DNA of 64,000 bases, taken from NCBI GenBank assembly GCA_029747015.1, contig JAKOGI010000007.1, positions 950,001 to 1,014,000 of the forward strand, written 5' to 3'. Every line of letters begins with the position of its first letter. Position 1 is the first letter of the stretch. The DNA comes from Carnegiea gigantea (lineage: Eukaryota; Streptophyta; Magnoliopsida; Caryophyllales; Cactaceae). A program made the position numbers and the translations under genes. This document shows, in pieces, positions 31,862-43,780 of the stretch. Under the pieces are notes generated by a model. It did not search any database and was not told the DNA's origin. It saw only the letters and a program-made list of their open reading frames with translations.

Positions 31862-34800
31862 CACTACAAGAAATTCTGCTACAATATATAATGTTTGCGA
31901 ATGTATTTTATGATTTAAAATTGCCAAATTTTTAATAATCACACCTTATTATGAGTTGTAAAGTTATAACATTTGTTGGCTATGCTAACGGTACAAGTTG
32001 CTACGCTGATCGTATCATCCCCATCTGCTGAGTCATACCTTACGTGTAATTTTATAAAAAATGTGAAAAATCATGTATCGCAATATGATTTTACACAATT
32101 TATAAGTGGTCACACTCTTCTACTATTCAATTATACTTTTTTCTTGATTTAATATAGAATTATATACATTTTAAGTGAAGACAAGAAATTTAAGAGATAT
32201 ATTGTAACAAGACATTTATCATTTTGCCAGTCAAAACTAGACAAACTCCAAAAACAAAAGCACTTATAATACGATAAACTGAAAAGAGCAACACTAATTA
32301 ATGTGATATTAATGTGAGCTATAGGGTGTTTGTTAGTCGTGTTGGATTAGTAAATGAGTTGTTGACTATGAGTTCATGCATATGGGTGCATCACACGGAT
32401 GTTGTAATTAATAAATATTTACTTGACCCTGAGTCTTGGGATTAAGGTTAACGACATAGTTAGGTAATTACCAATGTAGAGTAAGAAAGTATTCGACTGA
32501 CGTACTGTTGACATACACATCCTAGGGAAGCTTACCCAACTCATAGCGATGATTCTATGGAGTTTGGGGCTACCCGTTTGTTTAGTGGGAACGACTTTAA
32601 GCTAGAGGATTCATTAAGGCACATGGACATCTTTAATTGGTTGGTGTGGTGATGTTTAAGACATGACACGAGGATGTCATTAGCAACTTTTTATGGGATC
32701 AATGCAGTACCAAACCACATCTGACTTTTAAATAGGAAAATGTATTCTGTGTAATATCCTCGGATTAAATCAATATGAAATAGTTATTGCAATAGCGCAT
32801 ATGTTTGAGGGCTTATCACACACGGTTGTAGATGATTTGTGAGAATAATGTATTGTGGCCAATTATGTGATAACAGTTTAATAGCATAGTATGTCACTTG
32901 ATATTATATGAATCATAGGCGACAAAATAGGGTTATTATGCAAAAGAGGTGTGGTTATTAATTGGTCTTCAAATTATGTGAATTTATGTATACAAGTCAT
33001 CGTACCTTGTAATGAAGAGGTAGAGGGTACTTAGATGGGAATGTGGTTGACATCGCCACTTTAGGCCATTGATTTAGGTGGTGCAAATAACCATGCTTCA
33101 ATCGAGGTGATAGTAGGTATTGGAGACTTTGAAAATATGCGGAGGAAAAACTTCCTAATGGCTCGAGATTGTATAATGTAGTTGAACTCAGGATACTTGA
33201 TATTGAGGCATTACAACTCATATTAGTAAGGAATTGGGATTAGCGACCGAGGTATATATATTGTATGGACTCTATAGAATTATTAATAGTGACTTATAAG
33301 ATTGAGATGCCAAATTCAGAAAGGTATTTCCAAGGCACATTCACAGGTACAAAAATAGAGGATAATGGGGTGATAAGCTATGGTCTGTATAGTGAGTGAT
33401 ATGCGAAACCTAAGCTAATAATGAGTATAAAACCTATGATTGTAAAAAAAAATTTAAAAAAAAAACATTAGGCATTGCAGTCACTTATTAGCTCAAAAGT
33501 TACACATAGCATTCCAATGCTAAATTCCCCTATGCAGTGCTCTAATATGGTCATTCAGTCTCACATTGGTTGATCACTTCTCTACTTGTTGGGTGACTGT
33601 TAAGCGAACTTGTCCAAGGACAAGTTTATTCTAATCCTTAATTCCTTTAAATCATAACGATCTTGTCTTTTATAAGTGTTCTTTGCTTCTAGCAAACCTT
33701 GTTGAACAATTTCCCTATCACGATGTCATTTTAACGTCATTTCATTGGTCTTTGTAAATACGTCTCAGTTGTTATTGATTGACCCTCAGAAAAAAATATT
33801 TTTACTCCTTGTTATAATCCATTGGCTGTGGGAATGCCTTGTTTTATAGTGTATAATTTTGATCATTTGATGTTCAATTAAGCCACGCTTCAGTACTCCT
33901 CCGAGAAGACAATTGAAAATATTGTACACCGATCAAAGCTATCATTGGGCCTCCTTGTTATTATATTATCTTGAATGAATAACACTCACTTGACTGACAT
34001 TTTTATATCGCTTGCTAAAATCCTTTGCCCACGTTGCTACAATTCTTTCTAAGACCCTTTTGTTCATTAAGTAGTCAATTCGCCAAAGCTGTTAGTTAAC
34101 TCGTGCAAAGTTTGTCCTTGAGATCAGTTTATGTTCAGCAACAGGCACATGCCTTGTTTCATTTCCCATAAATCTTCAATTTAAACCCAAGATTGTTTGC
34201 TTAGCTTTTCTGTTGACAATGAAATATATTCATTTCAATCGTATTGCTTCTATTGGGCACACTTCTTTTGTTTACCAATAATTTCTTGAAACCAAGTTTT
34301 TAATCGTTACGAGTTCTTAACCAAACTAATATTTTCTTTTGTTCCATTGCGAAGTTTATTATTTTTTTTTTAAAAAAATTGTTATTTCACTTTCTCTATT
34401 CATACTCTTGCACTTTAAGAGCTTCTTTTAAGAGGCAATTGCATTTTGACTCAAATTGTTATCAGATGCTCCTGATTGTTTGACTTTTAATGTCAAATCC
34501 GCCTGCCAAGCCAAATCGTTGAAGTTATGTCTTGTTGAGTTCTGCTTGCAATCAATTAAAAGTTATTATCTGAATTACCCTACCATCTTACATTACTGCA
34601 ATGCAAATCTTCTATTGAACCAGCCTATGAAGATTAGAGTGAATCTTTTCTTACATTTCCCATTCTTTTTATCAAATCTTCTTAGAACCTCTCAACCAGT
34701 TGTAATCGTGATATTGCTTAGTTAATACTCAAAAGACCTACCTAAAAACTAGTCACGTCCATTCGAATGCATGATTTAATTCCACATAACCTTGCTATTG

Positions 34801-35725
34801 TGCAACTTAATCCCAACGCATCTGCTCTCAACTTATAGTTAAATGTATCAAATTCACAACCCTGTTACTCCTACCTCTCAGTTGTGAGCACACTTTGAAC
34901 TCTAGATAATCCTTGAGAAACTCTTGTTGGGCTTATTTCTCGCAACTCTGTGATCAATTGCCTCTATATTTTGTTTACATATGACTTGTAAATATCTTCA
35001 TTTCTGCCATGCATGAATGTACAATTCAATACTTATCCTAGGTATATGTAGCTCATGGCATGTGTAATTTTTCTTTCTGAACGTCGTGGCCTATCTTTAT
35101 TTTAGTAATAAATTCTGTGATAGTCTTGCCTTGAACCATTTCCATAAGCAGTTTTCTTACTCCTGAATGATCATGTGCGGCAAATGCTCCAGCTATTCAA
35201 TCATCATTTTCATAGGAGAAGACATACCGGGCCGCTTCTAGTCATTCTTTTCCGTCTAAATCATCGCTCATGTCTCCCCTTTGCTATTGTTGTTTGAATG
35301 TACATGCTAGTATGTTCCCACTTATTTTCGAATTATCCTCGACAACCATCCCTGTTAGACATTATCTGGTTTACTGTTGTTTTTTTGGAAGCATTGGTCA
35401 TCTTCCATCACATCATTAATCGAATTACTCGTCTACTAGTCATTAACGGCTTGCTACTTGATATTATTATATCAACATTGATTTCTCATAGACTTCGTCA
35501 CATTCTATCCTGGAATACACCTTACTAATTCATCTCAGTTACGAATATCTTTTTCCCCCTTGCCAAATGTTCCTTCCGGAAAGCAAATCGAATTCCTCAT
35601 GATCTCACCCCACGTTCATAACACATTGTTTGATTGGTTATGGTGCCATATCGGAAATGAGAGTTACAATAAGGAAACAAGGAGAGTTTAAATGACATGG
35701 TTGTGTTGCGGTTCCTTGATATTGA
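31862..35725. other. CACTA-like terminus followed by long unassigned region
   Basis: CACTACAAGAAATTCTGC at 31862 is a classic plant CACTA terminal motif, placed exactly where similarity to the host block stops. I found no matching TTCTTGTAGTG end or transposase in the next 3.8 kb. The remainder is AT-rich and has no recognisable coding region on either strand; it may be a decayed transposon. Confidence 0.5.
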
Positions 35726-36117
35726 TGTTGATCAATTCTTAAACATAAAAGATATAAATCAGGAATTAAATCATGTGTACCTGATAATCCTGTAAACGTG
35801 GTTAGGGATGAGGCCATGATTCTCACGCAGATCGAGTTCCCGTTTAGGGTGTATCGTTATGATGGCTAAGGTGAGGATGAGACTCACGAGAATAGAGAGG
35901 CAGAGAGGAGGCGTAAGATTTTGTGTCTTGATCTCTGCCTAATACCTCTATTTATATACACCCAAGGGGAAACCCTAATTAGGTCATAAGGGTAATTACG
36001 TCCATCAAATAATTACCAAATAAATACGTAGGGTATTTATTAGGTCAATGATCAATTAATTAGATAAATGATAACTCAGGCCACATAGAAACGTGTCCAA
36101 CATTCTCCCACTTGGCC
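35726..36117 (-). repeat. Copia 3' LTR with polypurine tract
   Basis: The LTR is 35726-36102. On the minus strand it is preceded by CCAAGTGGGAGAA (36103-36115), the likely plus-strand primer. Confidence 0.93.
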
Positions 36118-36430
36118 GAGTAATCATTTATGATGAGTATTAGATAAGTCTGATCAGATTTTAATACTCATTTTAGCTCTAAACCGAAATTGTAGCAGAG
36201 AAATACAGTCATTGAATCGATATTCAATTCAAGACCCCATTAATCATACTACAATACCAAATTTAAAACTTAAATAAGCTAAGGATCAAATTGACAATTA
36301 AACCCATAAGATTATTTTGTACATAAATGTTGTCTATATGTCTTTAGGCATGCGTAGACACATTCAGAGACAAAACAAACAAAACAATGAGGAAATTTTA
36401 TTATTAAATGCAAGCAAGTACAATATGCAA

Positions 36431-38103
36431 CTAAATAAGGCCTTTAGATAACCCCATCTTCGAAACATGTTCTTCGAAAATCTTAGGAGGGAGACCTTTA
36501 GTCATCGGATCCGCAAGCATATTCTTAGTACTTATATGCTCAATACAAAGTTTATTTTCCTCAACTCGCTCACGTACGAACAAGTACTTTGTATCAAGAT
36601 ATAAAGCAGCGCCAGTCGAACTGTTACTGTTCGAGAAACTAACGGCGGCTGAGTTATCACAATAAAGCTTCAATGGTCGAGAGATGGAATTAACTACTTT
36701 GAGTCCAGTGATAAGGTTTCTGAGCAACATTCCATGACAGGTTGCGTTGTACAGCGCAATGTATTCTGCCATCATCGTAGAAGTTGCAGTCACCTCTTGC
36801 TTATGACTCTTCCACGAGATAGGTCCGCCAGCTAACATAAAGATATACCCTGAAGTGGATTTCTTGTCATCTTTGCACTTAGCAAAGTCAGAATCAGAAT
36901 AACCAACCACTTCTAAATTATCACTCCTTCTGTAAGTCAGTTTATAGTCTTTTGTCCCTTGTAGATATCGAAGAACTTTCTTAGCTGCTTTCCAGTGATC
37001 AAGACCAGGATTGGTCTGATAACGACCTAACATTCCAGCAATGTAAGCGATATCTGGATGAGTACAGACTTGTGCATACATAAGGCTTCCTACTACTGAC
37101 GCATAAGGTATCATTCTCATCTGTTCTTTTTCAACCTCTGTTTTCGGACATTGAAATAAACCGAAAACATCTCCCTTAACTACTGGAGCCACAGAAGGAG
37201 AGCAATGTTGCATGTTATAACGTGTAAGGACACGCTCAATGTAAGCCTTTTGAGATAATCCCAAAATACCATTGACTCTATCTCGGTGTATTTCGATGCC
37301 AATAACATAAGAAGCCTCCCCGAGATCTTTCATGTCAAAAATTACGCGAGAGTAAGCGCTTGGACTCATGCAACATGTCTAAACTATTACTTGCCAATAG
37401 AATGTCATCTACGTAAAGGACAAGTATAGTAAAGTTGCTCCCACTCATCTTGAGGTAGGCGCATTGATCCACTTGATTCTTTATGAAACCTTCTGACTTC
37501 AAGACTTGATGCAACTTTAGGTACCATTGACGTGATGCCTGCTTCAACCCGTATATGGATTTTTTTTAGCTTACAGACTGAGTGCTCTTGACCTTCAGAT
37601 TTGAATCCTTCGGGTTGTTTCATGAACACTTCTTCATCCAAATCGCCATTAAGGAAAGCGGTTTTGACATCCATCTGATGTAGCTCTAAATCAAAATGAG
37701 CTACAAGGGCCATAACAATTCTTAAGGAATCCTTTCGAGAGACAGGAGAAAAGGTCTCTTGATAGTCAATTCCCTCTTTCTGAGTGTAGCCCTTTGCAAC
37801 CAATCTCGCTTTGTAGCGTTCAATGTTTCCATTCGGGTCCAGTTTTGTTTTGAAGACCCATTTACATCCTACGGGTTTGACACCGTTGGGGAATTCAACC
37901 AAATCCCAAACATCATTTTTCTTCATGGAGTCAAGCTCTTCAATCATGGCTTTACTCCATTCGGAAGACTGATCACTGTTAATGGCTTCATTATAAGAGG
38001 TAGGATCAATAAACTTTCCAGCATCCATTTCTGCTTCAGTCAGGTAGGTAACATAATCATCAAAGTTAGTAGGCCTTTTAGACCTAGATGACCTCCTGAG
38101 CAA
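36431..38103 (-). pseudogene. Copia reverse transcriptase and RNase H
   Basis: [25 protein letters not shown] and [16 protein letters not shown] are followed by a frameshift in an A run near 37563, then [13 protein letters not shown] and the catalytic [12 protein letters not shown] second shift in a T run near 37335 precedes DMKDLGEASYVIGIEI. RNase H carries YSDSDFAKC, STSGYIF and TMMAEYIALY, and ends PMTKGLPPKIFEEHV. Removing two one-base insertions would leave the RT-RNase H region open, so read-level errors should be excluded. Confidence 0.92.
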
Positions 38104-39657
38104 ATTTTCAGTTGAGCATTGGCGGCATTGTCTTGATGGTTATCATTTGAGGTGTCTTCATTTCCAGGTACATTAGGAGTAGGAGGTGGTGCAGTGTCCT
38201 GCGGATTGGCATTGAGTACAAAAGGAGTAATTGGAGGTAAAGTAATCGACAAGTCTATCCCCCCCGCGTCTTGTACTTCTAGCAATTCATCATAAGGGTT
38301 TTCACTACTCCCACTCTTAAAATCTTCAAGGAAATGAGCATCTTTGGTTTCTACAATGCGAGTGACATGGGAAGGACAATAAAATCTGTAACCTTTTGAG
38401 TGAGAAGGATAACCAATGAAGTAGCAAGTTACAGTTTTCATGTCGAGTTTCTTCAAGAAGCGATTATAAAGTTTAGCTTCGGCAAGACAACCCCATACTT
38501 TCATATATCTTAGACTCGGTTTCCTTCCTGTCCAGAGTTCATAAGGAGTTTTAGGGACAGCTTTAGAAGGAACCCTATTGAGTATATGAACAGCTGTTTT
38601 TAAGGCCTCGGTCCAGAGAAATAGAGGTAAACCTGAGTTGGCTAACATACTGCGTACCATGTCCATTAGGGTCTTATTTCTTCTCTCAGCAACACCGTTC
38701 TGTTGAGGAGTACCAGGCATGGAATATTGGTTTACAATCCCCTGGGCCTTGCAAAACTCATAAAATGGACCAGGAGCTTGACCCACATCAGTATGTCTAC
38801 CATAATATTCACCTCCTCTATCTGATCTTACAATTTTTATCTGACGATCAAGTTGTTTTTCAACTTCAGTTTTATAATCTTTAAAAGTTGTAAGTGATTC
38901 AGATTTTTCCTTAATGAGATACAAGTACATATAACGAGAATAATCATCAATATAAGTGATAAATGAGTTATGTCCAGTTATTCCAGTGATAGAGTAAGGA
39001 CCACTAATGTCAGTGTGAATGAGCTCTAATAAATTAGAACTCCTTGTGGCACCTTTCTTATTCACTGATGTCATTTTACCTTTAAGGCATTTGACACATG
39101 TTCCAAAATCATTGAAATCGAGAGATGGAAACACTTCATTCTTCACGAGTCTAGATAGACGTTCTCGTGAAATGTGGCCTAAGCGTTGATGCCACAACAT
39201 GGATGAAGTTTCTAAGTCTCGTTTTCGTTTTCTCTTTGTTAGTGTCTGATTGATATTATATGACAACAAAGATTTGGAAAAATCATCATTTAGTTCTAAT
39301 TTATAGAGACCACCATCCAGAAAACCATGACCAAACACTTGAGAATTGAAACTAATAGTAAGTCTGCCATGACCATGAGAAACATCAAAACCGTCTATGT
39401 CTAACTTTGGTCCTGATACTAAATTCCGAGTAATCTCAAGAATATATAAGGTATCATAAAGTTTAATACACAAACCAGTTTTCATTATTAATTCTAAGGT
39501 TCCCATGGCTTCGACAGCTAATTCTGTTCCATTCCCCAGCTTAAGTGTTCTTCGGTTTCTTTCCAGCTTCTGGATTGTAAGGAATCCCTGAAGTGAGTTG
39601 GTTACATGAACCATAGAACCAGAGTCAAACCACCATGTATTAGTTGGAACATTTAAA
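38040..39657 (-). pseudogene. Copia protease and integrase
   Basis: Protease active site [12 protein letters not shown] lies at the start. The GAG-pre-integrase domain ([10 protein letters not shown] with CVKCLKGK) follows, then the integrase catalytic residues: D in [12 protein letters not shown] in [10 protein letters not shown] and E in [13 protein letters not shown]. The C-terminal part carries the copia motif [10 protein letters not shown] frameshift near 38095 separates it from reverse transcriptase. Confidence 0.92.
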
Positions 39658-40475
39658 TTAAGGACTCAAGTATCATGTAAAGATGATTACCTTTCTTCGT
39701 CAGCCACTCTTTAAAGTCTTGGCAGTCTTTCTGTCTATGTCCTTCCTTGCGGCAGAACTTGTAGTAAGACTTCCCTTTGGAGTTCTTAGAGCTGGAAGAA
39801 GCACTTGCATCACGTTTCTGGACTTTAGAAACTTCCTTCTTATCGACATTTCTCTTCCTCTTCTTTGGATTAGTGGTCATGAGGTAAGCCACATCAGGTT
39901 TGTCCAGCTTCAGACGCTCTTCTTCTTGTACGCACATAGCAATCAACTCATTCATCGACCACTTGACCTTCTGGGTATTGTAGTTGACCTTGAAAGCTTC
40001 AAAAGATGCAGGAAGAGAAGTCATTATGAAGTGCACCAGAAAACCTTCACTGATCTCCATGTCTAATCCCTTGAGCTTGCGGGCCATGTCATTCATCATC
40101 ATGATGTGCTCACGAATGCCGCTATTCCCGTCATATTTTGTAGTCACCATCTTCAAAATAAGAGTACTAGCATGTGCCTTAGAAGTTGCTTTGAATTGTT
40201 CCTCCACGGAAAGCCAGATATGTTTTAGCATTAGATGAATCTGGAATAGCTCCCCTGATGATTATGCTGATGGAATTTTTAATAAGCATAAGAGCCATTC
40301 TGTCGCACCTCTCCCATCTCTCATGTACTATTTTATCTTCAGCAGTACTTTTATCAGTGAGGGCAGGAGGGGCAGGCTCTCTCAGTGCATAATCAAAATC
40401 CAACATGCCAAGAGTTAGCATCAGTGAATCTTTCCATGAAGAAAAATTAGCACCGTTCAAGGTCTCAATTCCCAT
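39653..40475 (-). pseudogene. Copia gag
   Basis: From MGIETLNGANFSSWKDSLML the frame runs to about 40225, where an extra T in GGCTTTCC forces a shift into SVEEQFKATSKAHAS. The later part contains LPASFEAFKVNY and a zinc knuckle with its first cysteine changed to tyrosine (YKFCRKEGHRQKDC). It stops at 39653, out of frame with the protease. Confidence 0.88.
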
Positions 40476-41510
40476 ATTTGGGGCTGATAATGGATTCAGA
40501 TGAGAGAAATAAGACACAAAATTAAAGAAGAAGTTAAGAGGTAATGAACTAAGGCTGGCGAAGTTAAGGACCATTATATAGTAATGAAGCTGTGATAATA
40601 GTCTATTATAACACCAAAATAATAGACTAAATTTAATTCTACTCAAACAAATGGCTTTCACTTTGGTTATGACCACTTATTTAAGTATTATGAATAATAA
40701 AATAATGATGTGCAATTTGAATGTAACACATAACCTTTGGGCAGAAGTGAAACATTTAAATTTTAATGCACATATATATTTAGTTCGCAGTACACAATTA
40801 TAACACATCATCTTTGGACAGAAGTGAAATATTATGTATTTAAGGTGAGTGTCATGCAAATATCTGTTTAAGGATATGCACTAAATGACAATGCTTAATA
40901 AGGCTTGAAATAAATTTCACAAATGTTACACATCACCTTTGGGCAGAAGTGTACTCTAAGGTATTGTTCAAGTCAAGCAAAATAAATCAATTTAACTAAT
41001 CATAAAATGAATTTTATTTAAGATTAGTCAAATGACTTATAAATTTAATGTTAATAATTAATTAACCGCAAAAGTTAAAGCGATTTGGGCGGGGCTACAA
41101 AAAAATTTGGGGACCCATTGAAATTGATTTAATTAAAAGGCGTATAAGGCAAGAGATTTTCAAGTAAAAAGATTTAACCTTTTCAATGGTATTTTAGCAT
41201 ATCCCTTACTTAGTTTTGCTATTCTAGGTAAAATAAATTCATAAATAAGGAAATAGAATATATTATGCAAAAGTGAGATATGCCATACAATTTAAGGAAA
41301 CACAATTATATTCCAAAACAAATAACAGAATTAGAAGATTTCATCAAAATAAGGATGAACACTTCAAATAATTCATCACAAATTATACTTGCTGATATTC
41401 GAAGCATAAGAAAGTAATTTTGTGGATTAATTCCGAAAAACTTAGATCTTAATTTTAAGGAAAAGTAATGCTGATGTCCGAAAATAAAAAGAATTGATTC
41501 ATCAACATAA

Positions 41511-41523
41511 GGCTCTGATACCA
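41511..41523 (-). other. Copia primer-binding site
   Basis: The minus strand reads TGGTATCAGAGCC two bases inside the 5' LTR, complementary to the 3' end of initiator Met-tRNA. Confidence 0.9.
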
Positions 41524-41525
41524 CA

Positions 41526-41900
41526 TGTTGATCAATTCTTAAACATAAAATATATAAATCAGGAATTAAATCATGTGTACCTGATAATCCTGTAAACGTG
41601 GTTAGGGATGAGGCCATGATTCTCACGCAGATCGAGTTCCCGTTTAGGGTGTATCGTTATGATAGCTAAGGTGAGGATGAGACTCACGAGAATAGAGAGG
41701 CAGAGAGGAGGCGTAAGATTGGTGTCTTGATCTCTGCCTAATACCTCTATTTATATACACCCAAGGGGAAACCCTAATTAGGTCATAAGGGTAATTACGT
41801 CCATCAAATAATTACCAAATAATACGTAGGGTATTTATTAGGTCAATGATCAATTAATTAGATAAATGATAACTCAGGCCACATAAAAACGTGTCCAACA
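41526..41900 (-). repeat. Copia 5' LTR
   Basis: On the minus strand it starts TGTTGGACACG and ends TTGATCAACA. A TATATAAATAGAGG-like core promoter reads from about 41757 downward. Confidence 0.95.
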
Positions 41901-42399
41901 ATTGATTGGATACAATTACTATGCCATGTGGTTAATTGACGTTGAACCACCTTTGCGTTAAAATTGATTAAACTTGGAACTCAAGTGTCTCTTTGTGTTA
42001 CTATTTAATGATAAACAATATCTGTGAACATAATTTGGGATTTTGGGGAAACCCTTAGTTCTCTGGCACAAAATAATGTGACTCTCATTTCCTATGAGTA
42101 TAGAGACAAAGCGTACTATAGATGGATGGTTAACATGATGTAAACAAGTGCTCAAGGATGCGAGAAAGGATTGGGGGACTATGCCATGAACAATTTTAAC
42201 ATGGAGGCAATTCAAGAACTATACACGAGGCCGAACCGAGTTTATAGGGTGTATGAAAATAGTTTATTCTTGGACTGATTGAAATTTTATGACTTTGTCA
42301 ATGTTCTTAATTCGACTTCCACGTTCTTTCGACTGCCGCTTACTCTGATTTCACCAGCTTAATCAGCATATTAAACTATACCAATTACTTTAATAAAAG
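41901..42399. other. Unassigned stretch beside the copia insertion
   Basis: No recognisable coding sequence. It may belong to the same older sequence as 35220-35725, which the copia element split. Confidence 0.45.
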
Positions 42400-43780
42400 A
42401 CTATCACACATAGCGAGTCTTGCTTGGCACATATACTCCTGCTCGGCACACGGTTAAGGATATAGGTTGCCGTGAGCGACGTATCCTCCTAAAACTGATT
42501 GGGAGGTTTGCATGTGCCATCATTGACCTGACCATGTCATGCAATGTACGATTCTTGCGGTCCGCAACACCATTTGGTTGTGGGTTGCGTGGAATTATTA
42601 GCTGTCTTTATATACCTTTTTCCTCACAGAACTCTCTGAACCTATCAGAGAGGTATCCACGACCTCGATCAGTCCGAAGATTTCTAACTCTACGTTTCAA
42701 TTGAGTTTCTGCCTTTTGCTACGAAGCGTTTGAACATATCGAATACCTCATAGCGATGAGATAGTAGATACGCATACCCACATCGTGAATAACCATCTAT
42801 AAGGGTGATGAAATAGATAGCCCCATGATGCACCTTAACATTTATGGGTCCGCAAATGCCCAAGTGGATTAATTATAAGGGACTAGATGCTCTAGAAGTT
42901 TTACCAAAAGGCTTTACTTTACTAGCTAGACATTACTCACTTAGGCAACTTAACCCTAGTGAGTTGATCTAAAGGATCATCTCTAGTTAGCTGATTCACT
43001 CTACTTTGACCCTTATTGTCAAGTCGAGTATGCCTAAAAACAAAGTTCAAAAAAAGCGACAAAGATGGAAGATGTCGAGGTAGACGAAAATCAAGAGAGA
43101 AAACTAATATCAGAACTAAAACGTACGAAGGTACGCTGCACCCTAAAAGCGTAGAGAGCGTCGTGGAGGAACAACTTATTTCCTTCACGGGGTTTGAGCC
43201 GACATGTTGCTATGTCAAGGACATGTTCCTCACTGTTCTCCCTTAAGACAACAGTCTGTGAACCCGTCGGGTAGGGATGAAAGTTCACAAAATCAGCCCA
43301 ACCCTGAACTATGTGGTTGGTTGCTCCCATGTCTACAGTCCACTAAGAAAGAAAGTTTGATAACTACTGCTTGGGAGTACACATGTTATTCAGGTGTAAC
43401 TGTGAAAGAAGGTACCTTATTCAGTTTGGGACAATCCCAAGGGATGAGTTTATTCTTTTTACAGTTATAGCACTTCACACGCGCTACATTCTATTCTCTA
43501 TTGACCTTGACCTTTTACTCTTCCGGTAATACCATCATTAGGTTTCGAGTTTTGAGCACGGGATGAATCTGGTCAAAACCAGATGTTAAGCTGATCTCGC
43601 AAGTCCTCAACGGTGAGATAGCCTTTAAATCCCCTTACCAGATCATCATGCATGCAATACCACATAGCTAGCATGCTGATCAATCCTTCCTCGAGTCATT
43701 CATGGTATATTATTAGCCTTTCTCTTGATACTGCTCACAAGCAGTTACATCTATATTATTCACATCTTTGCCTATCTTAG
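42400..43780 (-). mobile_element. Older copia gag-protease-integrase remnant, minus strand
   Basis: The minus strand shows, in order, a gag scrap (YCMHDDLVRGFKGYLTVEDL), a half-lost zinc knuckle (KCYNCKKNK), a protease site TVDMGATNHI at about 43330 (serine replaced by methionine), and integrase text PRNPQPNGVADRKNRT (42541-42600) with DMVRSMMAHANLP. Stops and shifts are frequent. Reverse transcriptase is not visible. Confidence 0.8.

Larger units (their letters stand above)
35726..41900 (-). mobile_element. Ty1/copia element, minus strand, nearly identical LTRs
   Basis: LTRs at 41526-41900 (5', 375 bp) and 35726-36102 (3', 377 bp) differ at only a handful of positions. ATTGA flanks both sides (35721-35725, 41901-41905), a perfect 5-bp target duplication. 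The order gag, protease, integrase, reverse transcriptase, RNase H defines copia. Despite its apparent youth the coding region has five frame breaks, several of them one-base gains in A, T or T/C runs. Confidence 0.96.
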
